Positions 7,486-14,594 of a DNA stretch of 29,489 bases are shown here, piece after piece (within the stretch, counting starts at the first letter, position 1; every line of letters starts with the position of its first letter). A program made the translations under genes and the position numbers. Source of the stretch: an uncultured Clostridia bacterium (GTDB lineage Bacteria; Bacillota_A; Clostridia; Christensenellales; Borkfalkiaceae); assembly GCA_934292955.1 (NCBI GenBank), contig CAKQXZ010000025.1, forward strand, positions 1-29,489, read 5' to 3'. Under the pieces are notes generated by a model. It did not search any database. It had not been told where the DNA came from and was given only the letters and a program-made list of their open reading frames with translations.

Positions 7486-8915
7486 TTTTCACCTCTGATT
7501 TTATTTATCATAGAAGTTTTCAGTTCGTAAAGCCCGTCGGAAAGGTCGACTTTGAAAATGTGCGGGTAGTCTATACGTTTATATTCTTCCCAGAACATGT
7601 CGAGTTCTTTCTTGGCGGTCTTTGCAATGTCTTTAAGCGCGGGGAAGTCGTAAACCACTTTACCGTCTTTAACGATGGTCTTGGTGATTTCTCTCAATTC
7701 GTAGTTTTCAAAAGTAATGCTCTTCCAGCGTTCGAGCGGGTGATAAAGGGTCAGCGGTTTTGTCGTATCGAACTTTTCGCCGCGCAGGAAAATTACGTCG
7801 GCTTCCGCCATTCCGTTAACATAAACGCGGTAAATGCTCTTAAATCCGGGGTTGGTTATCTTTGCGCTGTTATCCGAAAGTTTGATTTTTGGTATAAGTT
7901 CGCCGTTTTCGTCTTCCATTGCCGAAAGTTTATAAACGCCGCCGAGCGCGGGCATTTCTTCGCTCGTAATAAGTTTGGTACCTACGCCCCAGAGGTCGAT
8001 TTTCGCGCCCTGGTTTTTAAGCGAGTTTATCGAATGTTCGTCCAGATCGCCCGATGCGCATATTATCGTATCGGGGAAGCCCGCTTTATCGAGCATCTTT
8101 CTCGCTTCTTTCGAAAGGTAAGCAAGATCGCCCGAATCGAGCCTTATGCCGAGCGGCTTTTTACCTTGCGCTTTAAGTTCGTTAAATACTTTAATCGCGT
8201 TAGGCACGCCGCTTTTAAGGGTGTTGTAAGTGTCCACCAGAAGAAGCGCGGCGTCGGGATAAATTTCCGCATAAGCCTTAAACGCTTCGTATTCGCTCGG
8301 GAAGTTCATAACCCAACTGTGCGAGTGCGTGCCCGAAACCTTAAAGTCGAACATCTTGCCGGCAAGTACGTTTGAAGTGGAGTTGCACCCGCCTATAATC
8401 GCTGCACGCGCGCCGTAAATACCCGCGTCGGGACCTTGGGCGCGTCTTAAACCGAATTCCATAACCGAATCGCCCGCCACATGGCATATTTTTGCCGCCT
8501 TCGAAGCAATCAGCGTCTGGTGATTGATCATATTGAGTATAGCCGTTTCTATAAGTTGCGCCTGAATGATAGGCGCTTTAACGGTAAGAATAGGTTCGCC
8601 GGGGAATACCGGTACACCTTCGGGGACGGCATAAACGTCGCCCGTAAACTTCATATCGGCAAGATAGTTCAGAAAACCTTCGTCAAAAAGCTTGAGCGAG
8701 CGCAGATAGTCTATTTCTTCCTTGCCGAAAGAAAGATTCATAATGTAATTAACCGCTTGTTCTAGTCCTGCCGCAAGCGAGTAGGTGATCAGGTCGTTCT
8801 GACGGAAAAACACGTCGAAAACGGCGGTTTTTTCGTGTCTGCCTTTAAGATAGTACCCGTTCATCATGGTAAGTTGATACAGGTCGGTCAGCAGCGTAAG
8901 ATTTCTTTTTTCCAT
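7482..8915 (-). CDS. pncB: Nicotinate phosphoribosyltransferase
   Basis: NAPRTase joins nicotinate and PRPP to give nicotinate mononucleotide, the entry step of NAD salvage (Preiss-Handler route). The 477-residue protein begins with LLTDLYQLTMMNGY. It has RRAQGPD at 157-163 and SGTHSHSW at 194-201, whose first histidine matches the phosphorylated catalytic one. LGIRLDSGDLAYLSKEAR and WGVGTKLITS, the phosphate-binding segments, follow. Length fits the long bacterial form. AAGGAA is about 5 nt before the ATG. It heads an operon with the small acidic gene, lspA and the rluD-like gene, joined by 4-, 1- and 4-nt overlaps. The leader is described separately. Confidence 0.95.
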   Translation of the reverse strand: MEKRNLTLLTDLYQLTMMNGYYLKGRHEKTAVFDVFFRQNDLITYSLAAGLEQAVNYIMNLSFGKEEIDYLRSLKLFDEGFLNYLADMKFTGDVYAVPEGVPVFPGEPILTVKAPIIQAQLIETAILNMINHQTLIASKAAKICHVAGDSVMEFGLRRAQGPDAGIYGARAAIIGGCNSTSNVLAGKMFDFKVSGTHSHSWVMNFPSEYEAFKAYAEIYPDAALLLVDTYNTLKSGVPNAIKVFNELKAQGKKPLGIRLDSGDLAYLSKEARKMLDKAGFPDTIICASGDLDEHSINSLKNQGAKIDLWGVGTKLITSEEMPALGGVYKLSAMEDENGELIPKIKLSDNSAKITNPGFKSIYRVYVNGMAEADVIFLRGEKFDTTKPLTLYHPLERWKSITFENYELREITKTIVKDGKVVYDFPALKDIAKTAKKELDMFWEEYKRIDYPHIFKVDLSDGLYELKTSMINKIRGEN

Positions 8916-8990
8916 TGTATTCCTTATATTGCCCTTTCAGGCGGGTAGTTAAGTGGTCCCGATGTTTTTTTATAATTATCGGGTTGTTTG
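8916..8990 (-). promoter_or_regulatory. pncB leader: possible promoter and compact RNA structure
   Basis: On the - strand a weak TTGTGG and a TATAAA box (8969-8974) are about 16 bp apart. The predicted leader of about 47 nt has CGGG pairing with CCCG around a 12-nt loop. An overlapping hairpin, GCCT-GAAA-GGGC, and then the ribosome site follow. A longer alternative stem, CCCGAT/ATCGGG (8978-8983 and 8958-8963), spans the -10 region. Competing stems right before the ribosome site fit translational control of an NAD-salvage gene. I cannot match it to a named riboswitch. Confidence 0.3.
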
Positions 8991-9074
8991 CCACAAAATA
9001 TGCGCGTTAATTGCGACAAAATATGTAAACACGAAAGCAAAACGTAAATATTTGAATATAAAATCGCTTACGGC

Positions 9075-9105
9075 AAAGTGTACTCGTATACGCGAGAAAC
9101 ACTTT
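9075..9105. other. Long imperfect hairpin between the membrane protein gene and pncB
   Basis: AAAGTGT (9075-9081) pairs with ACACTTT (9099-9105), and inside it CTCG pairs with CGAG around a TATACG loop. It lies about 28 nt past the stop of the 9133-9639 gene. No T run adjoins it on either strand, so it is not a standard terminator; it may protect the mRNA end or act with another factor. Confidence 0.5.
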
Positions 9106-9132
9106 CGCAAAGCCCGATAAGCTTTTTTGTAA

Positions 9133-9639
9133 TCAGTCTTTGAAAGATTTAATTTCGGGAAGTTCTTCTTTTTCTTCGGTTTTAGCCTGTTCTTCCGCCT
9201 TTGCGGCTTCTTCTGCTTTACGCTGTTCGTAAGTTTTATAACCGGGTTTTTCGTTGTCGGCAACCAAGGTCAGTTTTTTAGAGTAGAGCGCAAGGCTTAC
9301 CATCCAGAACGCAAGGAAAGCGAGTACGGCAGTCATAAGTACGAAGTACCAGGCAACAAGCAACATGAGCAGACACACAAGCCCGAGTGCGGCCCCTGCA
9401 TAGGCAATCACGCCCGAAAAACGGTCGCGTTTTACAAGCGCAAGTACAAGAAAATAGATTGCGATCGTGAAAAATCCGCCTACGAAAAGAGCGCATAAAG
9501 CGGTAAGGAAACGCATTCCCGTTTCTTTATCCGAAGCGCATACAAAGGTTACTATAAAAGTGACAATTCCTACCACAAGTGCGGCTATAAGCCCGATAAC
9601 TTTGGTTAATATGCTTATTTTTTTGGTGTTTTCGTTCAT
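9133..9639 (-). CDS. Membrane protein with charged C-terminal tail, unknown function
   Basis: The 168-residue protein has four predicted membrane segments: about 12-34, 42-68, 76-95 and 97-118. A hydrophilic tail follows in which KAEEAAKAEEQAKTEEKEE forms a likely charged helix. I recognise no family. AAAGGAG about 8 nt before the ATG is a strong ribosome site. It lies 92 bp downstream of lgt on the same strand and could share its transcript. The function is unknown; the topology call is reliable. Confidence 0.75.
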   Translation of the reverse strand: MNENTKKISILTKVIGLIAALVVGIVTFIVTFVCASDKETGMRFLTALCALFVGGFFTIAIYFLVLALVKRDRFSGVIAYAGAALGLVCLLMLLVAWYFVLMTAVLAFLAFWMVSLALYSKKLTLVADNEKPGYKTYEQRKAEEAAKAEEQAKTEEKEELPEIKSFKD

Positions 9640-9731
9640 AATGATTACTCCTTTATCAAATTATTCCGGGTTCGGAAAGTATTCCCGAGCCGTAAAAAAT
9701 CGTTTTGTCGTTCGGCTATCGGTAAATGCCG

Positions 9732-10607
9732 TCAGTTATCGACCGATACCGTTTCGTATTTTTCTTTCTGTCCGTCGTTGGCGATTTTATTATCGTATTC
9801 GTCGGCTTTTTTAGTAAAGTACCGTATGAGGAAGTAGGCGGGAATTGCGAGCAGCACAAGTATAATAGAAAAGGTCTGCGACGGAGAAAGCGAACCGAGA
9901 AACGCGCCGCGTTCGTCCGCACGCAGAAACTCTATGAAAAATCTCCATACTCCGTATACCACGAGATAAACGGGCATTGAATAGCGGAATTTCTTTTTAA
10001 GCACAAGAAAACTCAGCACCCCGAACAGAGCGAACAGCACGATTGCTTCGAATAATTGAGTGGGATATACGGGAACCGCGCCGTATTTGTCGTAAGGCGT
10101 GGAGCCGGGCTGGAATACTACGCCCAAAAATCCGAACACGTCGCCGTCTTCAACCGGTCTGCCGTAGCAGCAGCCAGCAAAAAAGCAGCCGAGTCGTCCG
10201 AACGCATGCGCAATCGTTATGCAGCAGGGTGCAAAAATAACGGTTTTTGTCAGAAGATACGGGAACTTTTTTCTGAAACACAGCGCAATGATTATAAAGG
10301 TCAACGCACCTGTTACAAGCCCGCCGATCGCGGTAATTCCGTTTTTAATCGAGAAAACGGCATGACCGTCGGTCACAAGGTCTTTGATATAGTTGAACAA
10401 TCCCTGCCACACTGCAGAACCTATAAATCCGACAATAATCGAAGCGATTCCGTTGTAAAATATGAAATCGACGTATTTAGCGGGAACGGAAAGAAATTTT
10501 GTGTAGGTGAACAACACCCAGAAGCAGCACAGAATGCCGACGGCTATCATCAGCCCGTACATATAAATCTTTATGTCGCCGAGTGCTAAAATAGGATAAG
10601 GAATCAT
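9732..10607 (-). CDS. lgt: Prolipoprotein diacylglyceryl transferase
   Basis: Lgt moves diacylglycerol from phosphatidylglycerol onto the lipobox cysteine, the first step of lipoprotein maturation. The 291-residue polytopic protein has the signature HAFGRLGCFFAGCCYG at 134-149, with the essential GR. VPVYPTQLFEA at 178-188 and EFLRADERG at 226-234 follow. The signature carries cysteines (GCFFAGCC) where the textbook form has GNFINGE; this looks like a divergent subfamily. ATG 10607 is chosen over 10628 because GGAG sits about 6 nt upstream and MIPYPILALGDI is the usual Lgt start. A strong promoter lies at 10747-10775, giving a leader of about 130 nt. Confidence 0.9.
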   Translation of the reverse strand: MIPYPILALGDIKIYMYGLMIAVGILCCFWVLFTYTKFLSVPAKYVDFIFYNGIASIIVGFIGSAVWQGLFNYIKDLVTDGHAVFSIKNGITAIGGLVTGALTFIIIALCFRKKFPYLLTKTVIFAPCCITIAHAFGRLGCFFAGCCYGRPVEDGDVFGFLGVVFQPGSTPYDKYGAVPVYPTQLFEAIVLFALFGVLSFLVLKKKFRYSMPVYLVVYGVWRFFIEFLRADERGAFLGSLSPSQTFSIILVLLAIPAYFLIRYFTKKADEYDNKIANDGQKEKYETVSVDN

Positions 10608-10746
10608 ATTAACTCCGTTTTGCCGCAAAACGCGGCGGTTATTTCAAAACGCGCGGGGGTTACGGCGCGGCGGTAAACAAAAAATTCTGTTTTAACGTCC
10701 GCCTGTTCACACATGCGTGCATGTACGCGCGTTTCTTATAAAACGC

Positions 10747-10775
10747 ATTATAACACGCTTCATTTCTTTTTTCAA
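10747..10775 (-). promoter_or_regulatory. Promoter of lgt
   Basis: On the - strand TTGAAA (10770-10775) and a perfect TATAAT (10747-10752) are 17 bp apart. The rest of the 275-bp gap to the Lrp gene shows only a short GC-rich inverted repeat around 10711-10730, in the leader. Confidence 0.82.
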
Positions 10776-10882
10776 CTCTTTTAACCCGATTTTTGTAAAC
10801 CTGCGTTTCCGCGCTGTGTTTTTGCGGTAAATATTTAAGCGGAAAAGTGCCGATAACGGTGCTATACGCCCGTTTTTGTGTT

Positions 10883-11326
10883 TTAAGAGAGCATTCCGCG
10901 GTGCTCGATTATAGAAGAAAACACTATCTGAGTCTGCGTTCTTCCGTAGCGTTGCAGTTCGTTAAGAAACTTATCCATATCGGCGGTATTTTTGAAAAAC
11001 GCCTTAATGAGAAGCGAATAACCGCCGGTAACTCTGTGGCACTCGGAAACCTGCGGCGAACATTTAAGAAAAGCGTAAAGTTCTTCTTTTGCGGCGGGCG
11101 GTACTTCCATATCGATATACGCCTTTATGCCTTCGCCCATAAGCGAACGGTCGATTTCGGTGTAAAATCCCTTGATTATACCTTTTTCGGTAAGAGTTTT
11201 TACTCTCGCCGTTACCGTCGGCACCGAAACCGAAAGTTTTTCGGCAATAGTCTTGTAGGGAACGCGCGCGTCGTTCTGCAATAATTTAAGAATGTTAAGG
11301 TCAAGTTCGTCTATGTTTTTGTTCAT
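10883..11326 (-). CDS. Lrp/AsnC-family transcriptional regulator
   Basis: The 147-residue protein has an N-terminal helix-turn-helix: LDLNILKLLQNDARVPYKTIAEKLSVSVPTV (about 8-38), split here as LDLNILKLLQ through SVSVPTV. A RAM/effector domain follows at about 66-142, containing the VTGGYSLLIK loop that binds amino acids in the family. Members form dimers to octamers and respond to amino acids. The gene is divergent from aspA, and both promoters sit in an AT-rich 255-bp gap, so control of aspartate breakdown is a fair inference. GGAG about 8 nt before the ATG sets the start. Confidence 0.92.
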   Translation of the reverse strand: MNKNIDELDLNILKLLQNDARVPYKTIAEKLSVSVPTVTARVKTLTEKGIIKGFYTEIDRSLMGEGIKAYIDMEVPPAAKEELYAFLKCSPQVSECHRVTGGYSLLIKAFFKNTADMDKFLNELQRYGRTQTQIVFSSIIEHRGMLS

Positions 11327-11375
11327 TTTTATATCTCCGTCGCGGTGAAAAATGCGCGTGTATAATATTGTTTTT

Positions 11376-11404
11376 ATTATATATTAAATATTAAAGTTAA
11401 TCAA
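11376..11404 (-). promoter_or_regulatory. Promoter of the Lrp/AsnC gene
   Basis: On the - strand TTGATT (11399-11404) and a perfect TATAAT (11376-11381) are 17 bp apart. The surrounding TTAATATT-type AT repeats (about 11380-11400 and 11470-11492) could be Lrp sites. Confidence 0.8.
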
Positions 11405-11493
11405 ATGTTTTTCTTAAAATAATATAAAACAAAAAGCCGTTTTCTTTTATTTGTGGCGTTTTTCTGCTATTTAATATTATTATTTTTAATAAG

Positions 11494-11522
11494 TTGACTA
11501 ATTTTCGCGCGGGTTTTACAAT
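11494..11522 (+). promoter_or_regulatory. Promoter of aspA
   Basis: TTGACT (11494-11499) and TACAAT (11517-11522), each 5 of 6, are 17 bp apart. Transcription would start near 11529, giving a leader of about 53 nt. The AT-rich block just upstream could bind the divergently encoded Lrp-type regulator. Confidence 0.82.
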
Positions 11523-11581
11523 ATACACGCTAAAGATAAAACGGCTTGCGGCAAAGCATAGCGCAGGCGAAGAAGGGAAAA

Positions 11582-12985
11582 ATGTCAGACAAAAGAATTG
11601 AAAGCGATTCGATAGGCTCTTTGGAAATACCCGCGCAGGCGTACTACGGCGTTCAGTCGTACAGGGGGCATCAGAACTTTTATATAACCGGTTTGCCGAT
11701 GAACGACAAGTTTATTCATAACATAGTAAAAATCAAAAAGGCGGCGGCAATCACCAACTGTTATGCGGGGCTGATTAACGAAGCCGAACGCGACGCTATA
11801 GTTGCCGCTTGCGACGAAGCGTTATCGGGTAAGTTCGACGGCGATTTTATAAGCGACGCAATTCAGGGCGGCGCGGGCACGACCGCTAACATGAACGTAA
11901 ACGAAGTTATCGCCAACCGCGCGACCGAAATTCTCGGCGGCAAAAAGGGTGAATACAAATGTCACCCGAACGATCACGTTAACCGTTCGCAGTCCACTAA
12001 CGACGTTATACCCACCGCGGGCAGACTTACGGTTATCGAAATGTTTCTCGAACTTAAAGCCGAAGCCGAAAAACTTATCGCCGCGCTCGACCAAAAAGCC
12101 GTTGAATTCGACGGCGTTATCAAAATGGGCAGAACGCAACTTGAAGACGCCGTTCCTATCAGGTTAGGTCAGGAATTTTCTGCGTATTCGTCGGGTATCA
12201 AGCGTTGTTTAAGGCTGCTCGACGAAGCAGTTTCCGAAATGTATTCGGTTAATCTCGGCGGCACGGCAATCGGCACGGCGGTCAACGTAAACAAAAAATA
12301 TCTTAAAAACGTCGTTCCCGAACTCGGTAAAATCACGGGCTACAATCTCACTCAGGCGGCAAACCTTATCGATGCAACGCAGAATCTCGACGGATTCGTA
12401 TTCGTTTCGGGCGCGCTCAAAACCATGGCTGTTTCGCTTTCCAAAATGTGTAACGATTTAAGGCTTATGTCAAGCGGTCCCAAAACGGGCTTTGAAGAAA
12501 TCGTCCTTCCCGCAAAACAGAACGGCTCGTCCATTATGCCGGGCAAGGTTAACCCTGTAATTCCCGAAGTCGTTTCGCAGGTCGCGTTTGCGGTATTCGG
12601 CAACGATACCACAATTACTTTGGCTGCAGAAGCGGGGCAACTCGAACTCAACGCGTTCGAACCCGTCATTTTCTATAAACTGTTCGAGTCGTTGACATGT
12701 ATGAAAAACGCAATGGCAACTCTTACCGAAAATTGCGTAAAGGGCATCACGTCAAACAAAAAACATTGCGAAGAACTGCTTGAAGAAAGCGTAGGCACGG
12801 TTACGGCGCTGTGTCCGTATCTCGGTTATAAAGTTTCGGCAGATCTTGCCAAAGAAGCGTTAAAACGCAACGTAAAAATCAAAGATCTCGTTATCGAAAA
12901 AGGTCTGTTAACCAAAGAAACTTTAGATAAAGTGCTTGATCCGTTCACTATGACGGAACCCGCCGCCGACACCGAAAACGACTGA
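11582..12985 (+). CDS. aspA: Aspartate ammonia-lyase (aspartase)
   Basis: Aspartase converts L-aspartate to fumarate and ammonia. The 467-residue protein belongs to the aspartase/fumarase superfamily. Markers are GGAGTTANMN at 96-105, NRSQSTND at 134-141, MGRTQLEDAVP at about 182-192 and the flexible catalytic loop GSSIMPGKVNP at 315-325, where the general base serine lies. Fumarase C shares these blocks; aspartase is preferred from the overall pattern and the adjacent Lrp/AsnC gene. ATG 11582 follows AAGAAGGG and starts just before the conserved N-terminus. An ATG at 11546 would add an unlikely 12 residues. No clear terminator follows; a dispersed repeat starts 16 nt after the stop. Confidence 0.85.
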   Translation: MSDKRIESDSIGSLEIPAQAYYGVQSYRGHQNFYITGLPMNDKFIHNIVKIKKAAAITNCYAGLINEAERDAIVAACDEALSGKFDGDFISDAIQGGAGTTANMNVNEVIANRATEILGGKKGEYKCHPNDHVNRSQSTNDVIPTAGRLTVIEMFLELKAEAEKLIAALDQKAVEFDGVIKMGRTQLEDAVPIRLGQEFSAYSSGIKRCLRLLDEAVSEMYSVNLGGTAIGTAVNVNKKYLKNVVPELGKITGYNLTQAANLIDATQNLDGFVFVSGALKTMAVSLSKMCNDLRLMSSGPKTGFEEIVLPAKQNGSSIMPGKVNPVIPEVVSQVAFAVFGNDTTITLAAEAGQLELNAFEPVIFYKLFESLTCMKNAMATLTENCVKGITSNKKHCEELLEESVGTVTALCPYLGYKVSADLAKEALKRNVKIKDLVIEKGLLTKETLDKVLDPFTMTEPAADTEND

Positions 12986-13000
12986 TTATTTTTATAAAAA

Positions 13001-13025
13001 GTCGGCGTATAGGTCGATTATCGGC
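13001..13025 (+). repeat. Dispersed short repeat, copy 4
   Basis: It has the exact core TATAGGTCGATTATC (13008-13022) between GTCGGCG and GGC. It matches copy 5 at 23 of 25 bases. It sits just past aspA, on the left side of the accessory region. Confidence 0.8.
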
Positions 13026-13087
13026 ACATTTCAAACTTATTAAAGTAATGTTTTGCAGATTTTTCTGTATAACGTGCAGAAATTTTG

Positions 13088-13116
13088 TTGACATAAAAAC
13101 GATACAAACGTATAAT
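13088..13116 (+). promoter_or_regulatory. Perfect-consensus promoter of tRNA-Leu
   Basis: TTGACA (13088-13093) and TATAAT (13111-13116) are 17 bp apart, a full sigma-A consensus as expected for a tRNA gene. Confidence 0.92.
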
Positions 13117-13148
13117 AATAAAGTGCCTGCAAAAAAATGCAGGCGAAC

Positions 13149-13232
13149 GCGGATATGGCGGAACTGGCAGACGCGTCGGCCTTAGGAGCCGATGTCTTCG
13201 ACGTGGGGGTTCAAATCCCTTTATCCGCACCA
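13149..13232 (+). tRNA. tRNA-Leu, anticodon UAG
   Basis: The acceptor stem is GCGGATA/TATCCGC with CCA encoded (13230-13232). The anticodon stem TCGGC/GCCGA encloses CTTAGGA, giving anticodon TAG at 13183-13185. A short variable arm with GTC-TTC-GAC and a T arm with TTCAAAT follow, consistent with class II tRNA-Leu. The T stem has two G-U pairs next to the acceptor. It reads CUA and probably other CUN codons. The 3' end forms one of two 23-bp direct repeats, so the gene is an integration site. Confidence 0.96.
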
Positions 13233-13234
13233 AA
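13212..13234 (+). repeat. 23-bp direct repeat, copy in the tRNA-Leu 3' end (att-like)
   Basis: The stretch from CAAATCCC in the T arm through CCAAA is repeated exactly at 13420-13442. A tRNA 3' end repeated downstream is the usual mark of site-specific integration. Confidence 0.85.
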
Positions 13235-13267
13235 AGAAGAAAGCCCTTCGGGGCTTTTTTCTTTTGG
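13230..13267 (+). terminator. tRNA-Leu terminator
   Basis: A 17-bp stem (one G-U) from the CCA end, closing at GCCC-TTCG-GGGC, holds the T run in its right arm. By the direct-repeat reading, this terminator came in with the inserted segment. Confidence 0.88.
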
Positions 13268-13283
13268 TGTTTTGTTAAACTAA

Positions 13284-13430
13284 AAAGGGATTTGAACGGG
13301 CAGGCAGCCGCAACTTAAAAGATAATAAAAAAGAAATAGTTGCGGCTAAACGGTGGACACCCACCGTTTACTGCCCCCGGCGTGATAGCATAGTAGCGCG
13401 AAGCGATACCAATGCGGAGCAAATCCCTTT
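13284..13430 (+). mobile_element. Small structured element at the tRNA-Leu 3' end
   Basis: Ends AAAGGGATTTG (13284-13294) and CAAATCCCTTT (13420-13430) are perfect inverted repeats, and both are tRNA T-arm sequence; the left one matches it for 14 bp (to GAAC). Inside, GGGCAG (13298-13303) pairs with CTGCCC (13371-13376) and encloses two hairpins. One is AGCCGCAACT/AGTTGCGGCT (13306-13315 and 13338-13347). The other is AAACGGTGG/CCACCGTTT (13348-13356 and 13361-13369) with an ACAC loop. Nothing codes for protein. It could be a miniature integrating element, a folded RNA, or an end remnant of a larger island. The structure is directly visible; the mobility is inferred. Confidence 0.6.
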
Positions 13431-13442
13431 ATCCGCACCAAA
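13420..13442 (+). repeat. 23-bp direct repeat, displaced copy of the tRNA-Leu 3' end
   Basis: It is identical to 13212-13234, 208 bp downstream. Upstream of it the sequence (CAATGCGGAG) no longer resembles the tRNA, so it is a fragment and not a second tRNA gene. Confidence 0.85.
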
Positions 13443-13449
13443 CAAGAAT

Positions 13450-13488
13450 AAAACGAACCCGAGAGAAAATCTTGAGTTCGTTTTTTAT
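13450..13488 (+). terminator. Terminator after the displaced tRNA end
   Basis: AAAACGAAC (13450-13458) pairs with GTTCGTTTT (13476-13484), extended by five inner pairs around one mismatch, and followed by T residues. It is probably the original tRNA-Leu terminator, now separated from the gene. The stretch 13491-13620 after it shows no gene or clear signal. Confidence 0.82.
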
Positions 13489-13627
13489 ATACAAGACAAA
13501 AAAGTACGATTTTTATACTGCTTTCTTCTTTACGCCAGACCACTGTACCTATGCGAAAATCTCGACTTGCAATGCGGCGGTACTTTTTAATTCATTGAAT
13601 ATCTTCCTGATTTTTATGCAGTTACTC

Positions 13628-13665
13628 TTGTTTTTTTGTTGAAAAAAGTGTATAGTATTATCAAC
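13628..13665 (+). promoter_or_regulatory. Promoter of the AbiEi-like gene with a spanning inverted repeat
   Basis: TTGTTT (13628-13633) and TATAGT (13651-13656) are 17 bp apart. GTTGA (13638-13642) and TCAAC (13661-13665) form an inverted repeat around the -10 box. AbiEi proteins are known to repress their own promoters through inverted repeats, so this is a plausible operator. Confidence 0.5.
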
Positions 13666-13676
13666 GAGGTATAGTA

Positions 13677-14285
13677 ATGAACAGACCCGATTATATTGGA
13701 GCTATAAAAAAAAGAATATTAAATTCGGAAGATGGCTCGGTTTTTGTCGCCACAGACTTTGCGGATATAACCGACAAAAAAACAGCGAGCGTAATATTAA
13801 CTCGTATCGAGTCCGACGGAATAATCAGAAGAGTTTTGCGCGGCGTTTACGATAAGCCCGAATACAGCGAGTTCTTAAAAGAATATGTTGCGCCCATTCC
13901 CGATAACGTTGCCCATGCGATTGCGCGAAATTTCGGTTGGACAATCGTTCCGTGCGGAGATACGGCTTTGAATTTGCTTGGTTTGTCTACTCAAGTTCCC
14001 GCAATGTGGGTTTACGTCAGCGACGGAACATATAAAGAGTATGCTTTCGGCAATACGATAATTCAATTTAAGCGGACGACGAATAAAGAAGTGTCAAAAC
14101 TTTCTTATAAGACCGCGCTGACAATTCAAGCGTTGAAAGCACTCGGCAAAGACAAAATCGCCGAAAGCATAATCAATAGTTTGCGTAAATTGTTGACCGT
14201 CGAAGAAAAAAACGCAATGCTGCAGGAATCGAAAGCCGCCACATCCTGGATTTACGAATATATCAGACAGATTTGTAGGGGATAA
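13677..14285 (+). CDS. AbiEi-like antitoxin (type IV toxin-antitoxin)
   Basis: The 202-residue protein has an N-terminal winged-helix region (about 5-55) with VFVATDFADI and RIESDGIIRRVLRGVYDKP, the pattern of AbiEi/DUF6088 antitoxins. A domain with GDTALNLLGLSTQVP and FKRT follows. AbiEi antitoxins counter AbiEii nucleotidyltransferase toxins without binding them and repress their own operon. GAGGT at 13666-13670 precedes the ATG. The toxin partner starts 2 nt after the stop but is truncated, so this appears to be an orphan antitoxin. Family assignment is from pattern only. Confidence 0.75.
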   Translation: MNRPDYIGAIKKRILNSEDGSVFVATDFADITDKKTASVILTRIESDGIIRRVLRGVYDKPEYSEFLKEYVAPIPDNVAHAIARNFGWTIVPCGDTALNLLGLSTQVPAMWVYVSDGTYKEYAFGNTIIQFKRTTNKEVSKLSYKTALTIQALKALGKDKIAESIINSLRKLLTVEEKNAMLQESKAATSWIYEYIRQICRG

Positions 14286-14287
14286 AA

Positions 14288-14491
14288 ATGCGTAAGATAG
14301 CAAAACTCGGCGAAAACGACAGGAAGGCGCTCTTCCATAATACCGCCGCAAAAATGGGCATGACCGACGCTATTATCGAAAAAGATTTTTGGGTATGCTA
14401 TATGCTCGATTATCTTTTCCACCGCTCGCAATGGAAAGAAAACATCGCGTTCAAAGGCGGCACTATTAACGTTACATCCGAAAACAGTTGA
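14288..14491 (+). pseudogene. AbiEii-like nucleotidyltransferase toxin, truncated
   Basis: The 67-residue frame matches only the N-terminus of AbiEii/DUF1814 proteins: MTDAIIEKDFWVCYMLDYLF at 25-44 and FKGGT at 55-59. In the full protein, FKGGTSLSK continues into the nucleotidyltransferase core with its catalytic aspartates, for about 250-300 residues. Here the frame diverges right after FKGGT (INVTSENS) and stops. No continuation (such as an F-x-E-D-I-D-like stretch) is seen in other frames before the next gene. AGGGG about 7 nt upstream would allow translation. It is most likely an inactive remnant cut off at the junction with the helicase module. Confidence 0.75.
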
Positions 14492-14594
14492 AAAGCATTG
14501 AAAAAAATCGGGATATAATGTATCATATAATTCGGAATGCGGTTTGTCATGTTCATATAGTCGCAGGACGTAATCGATAAATACGGGGGATAAA

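Noticed and set aside
13018..13233. Frame on the - strand across the tRNA-Leu, starting MVRIKGFEPP
   Set aside because: It is the antisense of a tRNA gene; RIKGFEP is the usual artefact of translating the T arm backwards. The similar frame at 13346-13543 comes from the displaced tRNA copy.
13420..13440. Second tRNA-Leu gene
   Set aside because: Only the T-arm and acceptor 3' part is present; there is no matching 5' acceptor, D arm or anticodon arm upstream.
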